Positions 22,835 to 33,460 of a stretch of 64,000 bases of DNA are shown piece by piece. The DNA is from Owenia fusiformis (Eukaryota; Annelida; Polychaeta; Sabellida; Oweniidae). Positions within the stretch are counted from its first letter, which is position 1, and each line of letters starts with the position of its first letter. A model generated the notes under the pieces. It was not told the origin of the DNA. It was given only the letters and a program-made list of their open reading frames with translations, and searched no databases. The DNA lies in the NCBI GenBank assembly GCA_903813345.2, contig CAIIXF020000005.1, positions 1,428,001 to 1,492,000 of the forward strand, in the 5' to 3' direction. Position numbers and translations under genes: made by a program.

Positions 22835-23222
22835 ATTTTCAATGCAAGAAAATAAGTAGATTATCATATTATCACCAGAAATCCTACATTGTTTTTGACA
22901 TTTAAACACACCCCTCATGTCTAACCCAATCACAATGAGACTACAGACACACATAATAAAACAATATAAACTAGGCCTTTGGCCATTGAATTAATACATG
23001 ATTGTTTATTGCTGTTTTATATCAACCTGCCATTGTTGAGTAATCCTCATAAGTTACATCTCTGAATTAATTAAAGTTACCCTTCAGTAAGACTGCTTTG
23101 GGAAAAACAATATTGTTGGTGTTAATATTGAAACAATTATTTAGGATGTAGGACTATGAACCAATGGGGATTAGGGTGAGGTCTTTAAAGTGCCAGAGGG
23201 GGACCAGGGGCCAAGTAGATAG
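22835..23222 (+). other. Upstream region of H3
   Basis: Conserved with 36940-37326 upstream of H4, including the proximal GGGATTAGGGTGAGG and AGAGGGGG.CCA..GGGCCAAGT blocks. Probable promoter-proximal DNA; individual factor sites cannot be assigned. Confidence 0.4.
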
Positions 23223-23230
23223 TATATAAG
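23223..23230 (+). promoter_or_regulatory. TATA box and leader exon of H3
   Basis: TATATAAG, with a likely transcription start about 30 bp downstream (near 23254). A short untranslated exon ends at CTCTAG/GTAAGC (donor at 23279). The next acceptor is TTGTTTTAG at about 23536, 13 bp before the ATG. The same arrangement occurs at H4 and is missing at H2. Confidence 0.7.
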
Positions 23231-23549
23231 GCTGATGCTGAAGTCAGTAAATCATTGAATCATCTCAACTGACTCTAGGTAAGCTTAATATATAACTACA
23301 CAAATGTTTTTATAACTTACTATTTTAAATAAGTAATATATTACATGTAATATAAATTTTCGACGATATCCTAAAATCTGAAAAAATTCTCTTTTAAACC
23401 TGTTACTTATCATATGCAGAATAGTTGCATTGTCACTCAAATATCAATGTGAAATAGGGGAAATATACCTAATTTGTATAAAAATTGTCCATTATGATTT
23501 TTCTTAAAAATGTAATATCTATTTTCTGTTGTTTTAGACATCAAGAATC

Positions 23550-24161
23550 ATGAACGGAATTGCAGTTGTCATCCTTGCTTTGTGTGCCGTAGCTATGGCA
23601 GCTCCAAGCTACAATCATGGTCATCATGGCAACCAATATGGTCATCATGGCAACCACCATGGTCATGGATATGGTAAGTTGAACAAAAAGCGATTCAATT
23701 TCAAATAATTTGGAAAATAAATAAGTGATGACAATTTACTATTTATGCCAAATTCCAAATGATAAAAAATACTTGAATTTGCAATTGTTGCAATTACTAC
23801 TGCAAAGAAATACTAAACTATAATTCAATGAAATGGCAGGATGTACTGTTTTCTAATTTCAGGGTATGGGGATGAGAACCGTGATGGAGTCCCAGATGCT
23901 CTTGATGCCAACCGTGATGGCAAGATAGATTCCTACGCTCATGGACACCACGCTCATGGACACCGTGCTCATGGACATCACGCTCACGGACACCACGCTC
24001 ATGGACACCTTGCTCATGGACACCATGCTCACGGACACCATGCCAACAGCTATGGACACCATGATGCCCACCACGCTCATGGACACCAGTCATATGGACA
24101 TGTTGCCCACCACTCCACCAGCTATGGCCATCATGGACATCATGATTCCCATCATTATTAA
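23550..24161 (+). CDS. Histidine-rich secreted Ca/metal-binding-type protein, H3
   Basis: Two coding exons, 23550-23673 and 23863-24161, joined at GGATATG/GTAAGT and TTTCAG/GGTATG, give 140 residues. A signal peptide (MNGIAVVILALCAVAMA, cleavage before APSY) indicates secretion. The mature protein has a short HHGN region, a GYGYGDENRDGVPDALDAN.. segment with two DxNxDGxxD motifs 11 residues apart (calcium-loop-like, as in EF-hand, dockerin or thrombospondin-3 repeats), and a tail of 5-residue AHGHH repeats ending HHDSHHY. Histidine repeats of this kind usually bind Zn, Cu or Ni. A role in haemolymph metal transport, shell or byssus chemistry is possible but unproven; I do not recognise a named family. 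The gene lies inside the last intron of the APMAP pseudogene on the opposite strand. The stop is 21 nt before the first donor-like site of the 3' array. Confidence 0.85.
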
Positions 24162-25112
24162 ACCAGGACTTGGACTACACAGGTTAGATTTATGACATTC
24201 ACGTATATATAAATCCATGATTCCCATCATTATTAAACCACGGCTTGGACTACACAGGTTAGACTTATGACATTCACGTATATAAATCCATGATTCCCAT
24301 CATTATTAAACCACGGCTTGGACTACACAGGTTAGACTTATGACATTAACGTACATATAAATCCATGATTCCCATCATTATTAAACCACAGCTTGGACTA
24401 CACAGGTTAGACTTATGACATTCACGTATATATAAATCCATGATTCCCATCATTATTAAACCAGGACTTGGACTACACAGGTTAGACTTATGACATTCAC
24501 GTATATATAAATCCATGATTCCCATCATTATTAAACCAGGACTTGGACTACACAGGTTAGACTTATGACATTCACGAACATATAGATCCATGATTCCAAT
24601 TATTATTAAACCTCGGCTTGGACTACACAGGTTAGACTTATGACATTCACGTACATATAAATCCATGATTCCAATTATTATTAAACCACAGCTTGGACTA
24701 CAGAGGTTAGACTTATGACATTCACGTATATAAATCCATGATTCCCATCATTATTAAACCACGGCTTGGACTACACAGGTTAGACTTATGACATTCACGT
24801 ATATATAAATCCATGATTCCCATCATTATTAAACCACAGCTTGGACTACACAGGTAAGACTTATGACATTCACGTATATATAAATCCATGATTCCCATCA
24901 TTATTAAACCACGGCTTGGACTACACAGGTTAGACTTATAACATTCATGTATATATAAATCCATAATTCCCATCATTATTAAACCACAGCTTGGACTACA
25001 CAGGTTAGATTTATGACTTTCACGTACATATAAATCCATGATTCCCATCATTATTAAACCACAGCTTGGACTACACAGGTTAGACTTAAGACATTCACGT
25101 ACATAAATCCAC
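24140..25112 (+). repeat. 75-bp tandem array, about 13 units (H3 3' region)
   Basis: Same unit as 3236-5035, beginning with the last codons and stop of H3. Nearly every unit keeps CTACACAG/GTTAGA. Variants include a unit with CAG/GTAAGA (near 24856), a better donor consensus. The reverse-strand open frames across it are repeat artefacts. Confidence 0.9.
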
Positions 25113-26221
25113 CACAGATTTACCTTAATTATCCAAATGATAACTTAGACTACACAGGTATAAGCTGAGAGTAATTTGCCTCTCATATTATATATACCCT
25201 GTCAAAATGATGATATATTGGCATATCTTGGTAAAGATAATTGCAAGGAGCTTATGTGTCTCAATAAAATCAGGATTATGTTACATGAATTCCTTGACTC
25301 AAAGGTTCAGTATGACCCCAATGATCTCCCAACATTGAACTAAATGGGGAATAAACTAAAATGAGATTCATAAAAAAACAACATTGAGTTGTCAGTTGAA
25401 ATTCATTTGCACCCGGTTGATTTCAAATTGTCACTTCTTCTTCAGAATAGTCACATGATATACTGTACATAATATATTTTATTATAGATTTTAGAAAAAA
25501 TACATAAAGGAGCATATAAAATATATTTGAATTTTTGTATTTTCAGGACCTTCCAGGGATTCACCTGAAGACACCAGTATTAGGGACCATCAGGAAGATC
25601 CTATGAAATATACTGTTATTTATTCAACAAATATTTTTACAATAAAATGACCTGATATTGTGAATCAATATAATAAGTTTTGTTACATTACAAGTTACAT
25701 GTTATAGAGCAAATTGAGAATTCAACATGTTTTGAATGTTTTATTTCATGAAAGGTCATCCAAAAATAAAAGACATTTTAACTGAACTTTGCTAAACGAT
25801 GCATTACAACACAATGCAAAATAAAACACAAGAATACACCAGAGGGACCATACTGTACTAAAAGACTACAATCTAAGCAATCCAATATTTATCCAATTAA
25901 CACTAACATTAATACAAGATTTTAACCATTGTGGTATACTGTATACACACCTGAATACCCTGACAACAGTAAAGTCAGATACCGTTGTAACAAATGGCCG
26001 CCATAGGGTCATATTCGATTTGATTTTCATTAACTGCTTCTTCATTCATTTAAATAATGAATGTGGACTTTTAACTAAACTAATTTGTTATTACATTGGC
26101 CAAAAGGGTATAGGTAATAATGAAATGCCATATGTGACTCAGAACATTTCATACATGCATCAAGTCAATACAGTAATATAGTGCTGCCATCTTTAATCAA
26201 ATGAAAGTATCATCCACATAC
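25113..26221 (+). other. H3 terminal intron, non-coding last exon and flank
   Basis: The acceptor TTTGTATTTTCAG ends at 25546. The last, untranslated exon starts at 25547 (GACCTTCCAGGGATTC) and has AATAAA at 25641-25646. The rest, up to the APMAP exon at 26222, is intronic for the opposite strand and shows no other gene. Confidence 0.6.
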
Positions 26222-27354
26222 CTTGGTGATGAATCTCTTTATGGCTGGATATGGAGCTATGACATCTAGGAAAGGCCTCATAAACCTGGACTTCTGTATT
26301 CTTGATGCTGCTAGACCTATGAAGTATGTTCCTGCGCTAGTAGCTTTAATATTATCAGGATACCCTGGGAGATTGTCCGTAAAGATCTCACTTGTGCCAG
26401 CTTTTGGACCTCGCAGAAAATATCTGGAATGGATGTATGTGGTCAATATTTTAAACCAAATGTAAGGGTTAAATCAATGATATTGATACTTAATGAGGTA
26501 TTGTTCGCAAAAGATGAAGCCAAAATAAATCTGTAAAGACTTTGATTATGGAGAACTTAGAAGCAGTTTTTGCAATTACTCAACATACAATTATTATACA
26601 TACAGCATATACAATAAGATACAATTATTATATTTTGAATTAATGAAATGTACTAAAGATTACAGATTACTGTACCTAGTAATTCTACATATGTTTAATT
26701 CAGAGACCAGTAAAAAGTCTTCATGTGGAGATAGGCTTACTCCATTAGCTATGTGCAGTCCTGAAAGTAACACCCTAGCTTCACCACTAGCAGGTTGATA
26801 CTCTATAAGACGTCCCAGGGCATTGTTTTCTATAATCTGAAATATGTTTTCAGTGTTTATTATGTTTTTCAACCTGTATTTGTTGCATATCCTTTCTGTT
26901 CTATGCAAACTTTAATCATACTTCAAATCAATTATAGAATCTCTTCAACTTGGAAGATGGTTCATTATTTATTTTTTGATATTGTATTGAAAAGTGAAAT
27001 CACGCTTTTATTCATGTAATATTATTTAACACCATACCAAATGAAGACATATACCTTAATATAACCTTGCCTTGTTTACATATTGTTAAAAAATAACAAT
27101 TTGGTTTTGTTAATCTAATTTTGTAAAATGCCCTTTTTATAAATGTCACCCAATATCCTGGAACGATTGTCATCATTCAAATCTCATTTTAACTTTATGT
27201 GCTGGTTTCATACCTCTTTCGTTTGAAAAAGCAAGAGTTACCTCATATTTATGATTGCGCCTGTCCCACTTGCTGGAAGAATCCATGAAATAGAGCTGTC
27301 CACTCAGAGATATTGTCATCCCATTTAGGAATTTAAATGGAATCCCATCCAAAC

Positions 27355-27884
27355 CTTCAAAAAAAATTCACAAATTGAATAACACATTACACATGCCGAT
27401 ATACAGTACATATATCTCCTAATAGTTTTCCAGAATCTATAAATCACGGTAGAATTCAACAAGGCATTAACATGTAAAACGTCACCACCTATCATTTGTG
27501 ACAGACACCAAATGTTGAACGCTAACCATTACACATCAAACATCAACCACCGAAAGCCAAACACCAAATGCACTACAAAAACAGCTGGAGACTATAACAA
27601 TATGTCATCAGTTCTAGTAGAAACATATTTATAAACCCAGGTCTTACCATTGTATGATCCACACCAAGACTATACCTTGGAACAGTCAGACCAGCTCAAG
27701 AATTAGACAAGGCATTAATATGCTAAATTGCCATTTGCCACCACCTTCCATTTGTTACAGACACCGACCAAAACACCAACCGCCAAGCACCATCCATAAA
27801 AAAGTTGAAAACTGTAACAATATGTCACCATTTGTGGTAGTGACATAAAAAAGGAGATCTTACTGTATATAATATATACGTATA
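27355..27884 (-). other. APMAP-pseudogene intron with internal duplication, end of homology
   Basis: Two diverged copies of a segment of about 200 bp (GGCATTAA.ATG..AA..T..CACCACC, CAATATGTCA) at about 27440-27640 and 27690-27850, as in copy 2 at 41290-41660. Homology to copy 2 ends near 27884, so a deletion or rearrangement removed the neighbouring exon. Confidence 0.5.
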
Positions 27885-28265
27885 GGATATCCTATGATTT
27901 TGAGGGATACCATTTTTATCCACGAGTTGATATCAATATCTGGATGAGTGAGCGTAGCGAATGAGTGCAGATATTGATATTAATGAGTGGATTAAAAGGA
28001 TATCTCGAAAAAAAGCATAGGATGTTCTAATTATCCCATAGTTGAGGTCAAATCATCCCATTGTTCACCTTCCAAAGCATTTCACAACAACATTCAGTTT
28101 TATTTGTCTTAACTATAGCCAAAACATTAATCATTTCCATATTTGTGACGTCATGAAATGACCATGTAAGCATATAACATGTAACCATATAACAATGCAC
28201 GTCACATTGGCAGGAGTTTTCAAATCCGTGGAAAAAAGTGATATTTGTGGAATAATCTCCGTATT
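27885..28265. repeat. Palindromic TAGGATATCCTATGATTT element and unique DNA
   Basis: 27885-28030 is an imperfect palindrome (GGATATCCTATGATTTTGAGG ... AGCATAGGATGTTC, centre GAGCGTAGCGAATGAG). It is related to 38570-38705. It sits exactly where the APMAP homology breaks. The rest is unassigned; the open frame at 28048-28269 is not recognisable. Confidence 0.55.
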
Positions 28266-28280
28266 CCACAGATTACTTCT

Positions 28281-29215
28281 ATAAGGTTCTACAACTAATA
28301 AGGAAAATATATTTCACTACTTCAATAAGACATTGGTTTATTAGGTACGATGCACAAAAACCATAGCCTTGGGACTTGATTCAAAATCAGCTGTTATTGC
28401 AATTTTAAATACATTTTACTATATGATTAGCCTTATTAGTGTATGTTTTTACTATATAAAAAGTACCCTAAACGACTTTTTCAATGGTAATTTAACATGG
28501 GAATGGTACTATATACCAAGTTAATATAGGGGAGGGGTCAGTTCAGTGTCTTATATAACTCGGTAAATAGTACCCAAAACGACTTTTTAAATGGCAATTT
28601 AACATGGACTGGGTACTATTTACCGAGTTAATATAGGGGAGGGGTCAGTTCGGTGTCTTATATTAACTCGGTAAATAGTACGCAAAACGACTTTTTCAAT
28701 GGCAATTTAACATGGGCTGGGTACTATTTACCGAGTTAATATAGGAGAAGGGACCAGTTCAGTGTCTTATATAACTCGGTAAATAGTACCCAAAACGAGT
28801 TTTTCAATGGCAATTTAACATGGGCTGGGTACTATTTACCGAGTTAATATAGGAGAAGGGACCAGTTCAGTGTCTTATATAACTCGGTAAACAGTACCCA
28901 AAACGACTTTTTCAATGGCAATTTAACATGGATTGGGTTCTATTTACCGAGTTAATATAAGACAACTATTTACTTTTTATATAATATATATCATTCTTAA
29001 TTGCCCTTAATTCTAAACAGTAATTTATTTGAGGGGCCTTATATAAAAAAGGGGCATGGTATTTTGGGGGGGAAAAGAAAAAGAAAACTAAAGAAATATA
29101 ACGATTTTAATTTGGGTACTATTATAATAGTACCCAAAGCCGACTTTTTCAACAGCAATTTGACATGGGTTGGGTACTAAATAAATAATACATATTGTTG
29201 TTTAATATTGGATAA
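28281..29215. repeat. Palindromic array in inverted orientation, copy 2
   Basis: Five palindromic units of about 105-115 bp (28555-28975) correspond to those at 9705-10235 but run in the reverse direction (ACCCAAAACGACTTTTTCAATGG instead of CCATTGAAAA...CGTTTTGGGT). The flanking 29040-29150 is the inverse of 29520-29600 (GGGGCATGGTATTTT against AAAATACCATGCCCC). A leading block at 28284-28345 is a direct copy of 29324-29380. The region is therefore an inverted duplication beside the standard segment. Confidence 0.75.
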
Positions 29216-29759
29216 TAAAATAATAATAATACCAAAAAAATAAATAAATAATAGAGAATAAAAAAAGAACTATTTTAATTTGGGTACCAAATTAAAGTAC
29301 CCGTTTCAAATTACTTCTTGAAGGTTCTACAACTAATAAGGAAAATATATTTCACTACTTCAATAAGACATTGGTTTATTAATTATTTTATGGAAAAATT
29401 ATTTTTGGGTACTATTTAAATAGTACCCACGCAATGTTAAAGCAACATTTAAAAATAAGTATTGGGTACTACTAAAATAGTACCCACGCAATGTTAAATT
29501 ACCATTGAAAAAGTATTCCTGGGTACTATTATAATAGTACCCAAATAAAATATTTTATATTACTTTCATTTTCTATATATTTAGCCCCAAAAATACCATG
29601 CCCCTTTTTTATATAAGGCCCCTCAAATAAATCCCTCTTTAGAATGAGAGGCAATTAAGGATGATAAAAAATAAATTGTACCCAACCCATGTTAAATTGC
29701 CATTGAAAATGTCGATTTGGGTACTATTTATCGAGTTAATATAAGACACAGCAGTGAAT

Positions 29760-30892
29760 AATTTACTAAAATATCCACATATCTAAACCAATAACCCCTG
29801 ATAACATCAGCAAAATAGTTTTATAAAAAGGACCCCTTAGAATGATTGCAAACTTAAAAAACTTTTGGGTACTATTTACCGAGAATGCCCATGTTTCACA
29901 TTCAAAACATGTAATCAGTTTTCAAACTTAAAAAAAAACTTTTGGGTACTATTCAAAACATGTAATCAGTTTTCATGAAGGTAGTTCTGCATAATGAGTA
30001 TTTTCATGTAATTTTATGATTGCAATGACCATTACTTAACGAAATAGGTAATATTTTAAAAATTTATCTGGACATATCTTATCATTTTCAAGTCATTTCA
30101 TATCTTTTAAAGGCATGTTTTAAAGAATGTTCAACATTCTCTGGCAAAATAAGGACTTACTTTTTGACTTCATAGTATTTCCAATGGATTGATAAGTACT
30201 TTATCTTTAATGGAGTCCAAAAATAGCTCAAACCCCCACATCAAAGCTTACAATAAAAATTATCAAAAAATACTTTTGACTTGTCAAGTTTTATCATGGG
30301 CTTACGCATAGTGAACATGTTTTTTGATCCTACACCATAACATCAAATTCAAAAGAGTTGACTCGTACATGTGAAGCACATAAATAAAACTGACAGCAAC
30401 GTTATAAATTGTTTAGATCTTTAAATGAGGAATATAAAGGCTATTATGTGTACTAAGAAAGCGACTAGGCCCGAAGGTATCTGGAAAACTGACACAAATC
30501 ACCTTACAGTAAGCACTGTCAATATATCAGCTAGAGTACCTTTTGGTCAAAGCTAAGATTATAACACATTTTGGGATTATAACACTTTCCTTGGTTTGTA
30601 AAGACGACTTAACAATAATGTTGCAACGTTTCCATATTCGTGAACTGCAGTTGTTTCCAGTAAATAACATTACAGCAGTATGTAATATTTTACTGAAAAA
30701 TGAACATTTTATGGAAGGTTTGCATGCAAATGTCAAGTGAAATTTGATGTAATCGACACAAAAATCATTGAGAAAAATCCACAATCAATAATGTTTTGTT
30801 CTCTCTGCAGAGCAATAAGGGAAATTAAGGCTGAGATAACGATGAAATGGTTATGACCGTATACCTACACAAATATTATTGACAAAACAAGA
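29760..30892 (+). other. 5' flank and leader-exon acceptor of sulfotransferase copy 2
   Basis: Closely matches 10235-11376. The acceptor TTCTCTCTGCAG ends at 30810, 83 bp before the ATG at 30893. No promoter could be fixed. The open frames at 30527-30784 (-) and 30543-30740 (+) are chance. Confidence 0.5.
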
Positions 30893-32170
30893 ATGGAATT
30901 TAAGGCAGTGATAACCAGCGGTGTTTCTTTGGCAATCTTGCTTTTGTACATATACATAATTACCAGCATTGACAAATATGGAAGTTCAGACCTTCCAGCT
31001 TTTAAAAAGCCAATAGAAAGCAAGCAGATTCATGACGGAAGAATAAAAAATTCTGAAAAACAGTATAAGAGCACATTGGATAATAAGAACCAATGGAGTT
31101 TTCCACAAGAAAGGCTGGAAATCAATACAGCACTAAAGACTAGACACAGAGGAGTTTTTTATCTAAAAGTTAACAAAGCAGGGAGCTGCACACTTCAAGC
31201 AATGTTTAATAAATATGCTGATAAACACAACCAAATTGTTGGAATGCCATGTAGTAATTCTGGTGGTGAGAGACACTTGGTGGGATGGCCTGAACCATTT
31301 AAACCAGAACATTTAATCCCTCTGAGCAAGAACTACACATATTGGGAACATCTAAATGAGCATATAAAATACAGTTCAAAAATTAAACAAGTTATGGCCC
31401 CAGGGAGTGTTTTCATTGCATCAATCCGTGAACCACTTTCACATTTCTTTTCATATTATAACTTTTACCAGATGGAGAAAACCTATAAAGGATATCTCAA
31501 AGAGCCTAATAAATTCAAATATTTTTTAGATAACATTAAAACTATGCGGCACCTTGAACTGATCCATCACATGCCTCCTAGTAACCCAATTGCACAATGT
31601 TTTGGAATCAAACAGGAGGAACAATATAACATCACAGCAATACAAGAAAAAATCAATGAAATTGAAATGGAGTTTGACTTAGTGATATTAGCTGAGTTTA
31701 TGGATGAGAGTTTGATTTTGTTGACTGAATGCTCAGATTTAACAATCGAAGATGTGGTCATCTTAAAAAATGCAAATGTGAAGAACATTAAAAAATCCAA
31801 GCCAATTTTAACTCCTAATGAATATGAGAACTTAATCCAATGGAACTTAGCAGATTCAATGATATACAATCATTTTAATAAAACTCTATGGGAAAAGATT
31901 GACAATTTTGGTCGTCACAAAATGGCTATAAAAATCTTAGAACTCGATATGGCTAAATCAATAAAGCAGAAAGAATGTGACTCAGTTAAGAGGAAACCTA
32001 ATTTGAAAAGAATAGAAGATTTAAAAATAAAACATGACTGTATGATCCCAAACCTAAATCATGTAGGTGCTGATAAATATTTCAGGAATAAGATGACTGA
32101 GAAAGGAATCTATGATATTGAAAAGGCTCAAAAAACCTGTAAATATCCTCCAAATAAACATGGGGAGTAA
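30893..32170 (+). CDS. Galactose-3-O-sulfotransferase-like protein, copy 2
   Basis: 425 residues with no stops or frameshifts, 23 substitutions by my count from copy 1 and no length difference. The signal anchor (about 5-25), the PAPS-binding loop (KVNKAGSCT, about 92-100) and the 3'-phosphate region (IREPLSHFFSYYNFY, about 178-192) are unchanged in their key residues. Differences cluster in the stem (residues 30-73) and the C-terminal third. Both copies look translatable, so this is a recent duplicate pair of Golgi sulfotransferases, perhaps diverging in acceptor preference or expression. The ATG follows a leader-exon acceptor by 83 bp, as in copy 1. Confidence 0.85.
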   Translation: MEFKAVITSGVSLAILLLYIYIITSIDKYGSSDLPAFKKPIESKQIHDGRIKNSEKQYKSTLDNKNQWSFPQERLEINTALKTRHRGVFYLKVNKAGSCTLQAMFNKYADKHNQIVGMPCSNSGGERHLVGWPEPFKPEHLIPLSKNYTYWEHLNEHIKYSSKIKQVMAPGSVFIASIREPLSHFFSYYNFYQMEKTYKGYLKEPNKFKYFLDNIKTMRHLELIHHMPPSNPIAQCFGIKQEEQYNITAIQEKINEIEMEFDLVILAEFMDESLILLTECSDLTIEDVVILKNANVKNIKKSKPILTPNEYENLIQWNLADSMIYNHFNKTLWEKIDNFGRHKMAIKILELDMAKSIKQKECDSVKRKPNLKRIEDLKIKHDCMIPNLNHVGADKYFRNKMTEKGIYDIEKAQKTCKYPPNKHGE

Positions 32171-32928
32171 CATAAAAATGTGAGAATATATAAACCTTAA
32201 AGATTATTAAAAGTTTATGAGAGACCAACTGGATTACTGTATCATTTTTTACATAAACTTATACATTATATTTTGAAAATGTGATATTTTGACGACAAAA
32301 ACTGATTTCTCTACAACAAAAATGTATATGAGCATTTGATCAGACAATTGCCAGTTTTAACTAAATTGCCCAAAAACTGTTCACAGACAAACAGACAGAC
32401 AAGCGAGTCATTGCAATAGCTCTCTAACTGAGCTAAAATCAACTCTTTATAATGACAATAAAAATGTTGTTCCAAAAGGAATTGACTAATTTAAAAAAGT
32501 AAACTATGTAATACTTGTACAAGAAAGTATTAGTTTTATTGACTAAATATGATAAAAATCATCATACTTTGAACAAAAAATAATAGTACAATAACGTCAT
32601 TTCTAAGGGCAATATAGTGAAATATTGGACCGAGGGCTATTCTAGACCGGTCCATATGGACCACTGCTATGACGTCACACATTTCTCAGGTCGATATAGT
32701 AAAATGAATGCCTTCTAAACTAGCACTAAAACCCCTAGAACTGGCCCGGCAAGGTGGTAATAATACAGATTATAATCACATATCTGAAATAAACTTGAAT
32801 TCAACTTAAAGGTGCAACAATTAGTGCAGAGGGACCATCCAATAATCATGGACCAGTGTCATAATATATTCAAGTTTGGATATTTCATCAAGACTAACAT
32901 ATATCGTCCCTCTAGTATTAAAAGGTTC
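32171..32928 (+). other. 3' flank of sulfotransferase copy 2 and start of an inverted-repeat cluster
   Basis: 3'UTR-like DNA with AATAAAAATG near 32457, then about 32580-32765 (AATAACGTCATTTCT..GGGCAATAT), a repeat related in inverse to 18310-18450. From 32811 the left arm of a foldback structure begins (see 32811-34800). No gene. Confidence 0.5.
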
Positions 32929-33038
32929 TGTAATGACCCGAGGGCGTCCCAGGGGAATAACTAATTAACTAACGACTATAATATGCATAGTGTAACAAGC
33001 CAGATAAAGAAATTGAAAGAAAGTGTGCTAAATTCAAT

Positions 33039-33110
33039 GCCCCGTGTGGGAATCGAACCTAGGACCCTTGGATCCAAAGTCTGATGCTCTACCAACTGAG
33101 CTAAAGAGGC
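33039..33110 (-). other. tRNA-Lys-like sequence in LTR (left)
   Basis: 72 nt in exact tRNA register: 7-nt acceptor strands (five of seven positions pair, one more as G-T), D arm GCTC/GAGC, anticodon loop CTTTGGA, TTCGATT T-loop. Pol III A box TAGCTCAGTTGG and B box GGTTCGATTCC fit consensus perfectly. The anticodon stem (TCAGA/TCCAA) and T stem have mismatches, so it is not a working tRNA. The 5' half closely resembles animal tRNA-Lys. Confidence 0.8.
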
Positions 33111-33388
33111 TTAAGCCACTACAGCTGGACTGTAGTAGCAACTTGCTATCGAGGGTCGTTACACTATCTCCCCCTTTGAAAGGTTCTGTAATGACCCGAG
33201 GGCGTCCCAGCAGTGACTACCATATACACAAGGGCGCAAAGGATACAACCAATGCTCTGATCCAACATCTGACACCAATGTAATGACCCGAGGGCACCCC
33301 AGGGGAATAACTAATTAACTAACGACTATAATGAGCATAGTGTAACAAGCCAGATAAAGAAATTGAAAGAAAGTGTGCTAAATTCAAT

Positions 33389-33460
33389 GCCCCGTGTGGG
33401 AATCGAACCTAGGACCCTTGGATCCAAAGTCTGATGCTCTACCGACTGAGCTAAAGAGGC
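33389..33460 (-). other. tRNA-Lys-like sequence in LTR (right)
   Basis: Same as 33039-33110 apart from the A box (TAGCTCAGTCGG, also consensus). Mismatched anticodon and T stems argue against a functional tRNA; intact A and B boxes argue that it could recruit TFIIIC and Pol III. It reads in the same direction as the LTR element. Confidence 0.8.

Larger units (their letters stand above)
21265..27354 (-). pseudogene. APMAP-like gene, truncated and frameshifted copy
   Basis: Four minus-strand exons match those of the intact gene at 36471-44034: 27242-27354 (GLDGIPFKFLNGMTIS..), 26676-26836 (IIENNALGRLIEY..), 26222-26423 (YFLRGPKAGTSEIF..) and the last exon about 21265-21470. All four acceptor/donor positions are kept. 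The last exon has lost 20 bp and gained 1 relative to copy 2 (CTGTC/ATTTGCC), shifting the frame before the conserved DGKVYLGHF block. The five upstream exons, including the membrane anchor, are absent: similarity ends at 27884, just short of the next exon. The conserved YFTDSSSKW is YFMDSSSKW here. I infer a pseudogene, although it hosts the intact nested gene H3. Confidence 0.8.
9213..27884. repeat. Segmental duplication, copy 1
   Basis: This interval corresponds block by block to 29222-41715: AT-rich leader (TAATAGAGAATAAAAAA), palindromic array, sulfotransferase gene, 3' flank, pearl-like element, APMAP 3' exons and the nested histidine-rich gene. Copy 1 contains extra insertions at about 13431-16210, 16250-16627, 16813-20427 and 21748-22832. 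The two sulfotransferase proteins differ at 23 of 425 residues by my count. Similarity ends about 15 bp before an APMAP exon that is present in copy 2. Confidence 0.85.

Noticed and set aside
24346-25051. Same 25-residue frames in the H3 array, and antisense frames over the His-repeat exons
   Set aside because: Repeat-driven shadows of the + strand genes, without start context or conservation of their own.
33039-33460. Two functional tRNA genes
   Set aside because: Anticodon and T stems do not pair and each sits at a fixed place inside an LTR; kept as tRNA-derived promoter-like sequence.
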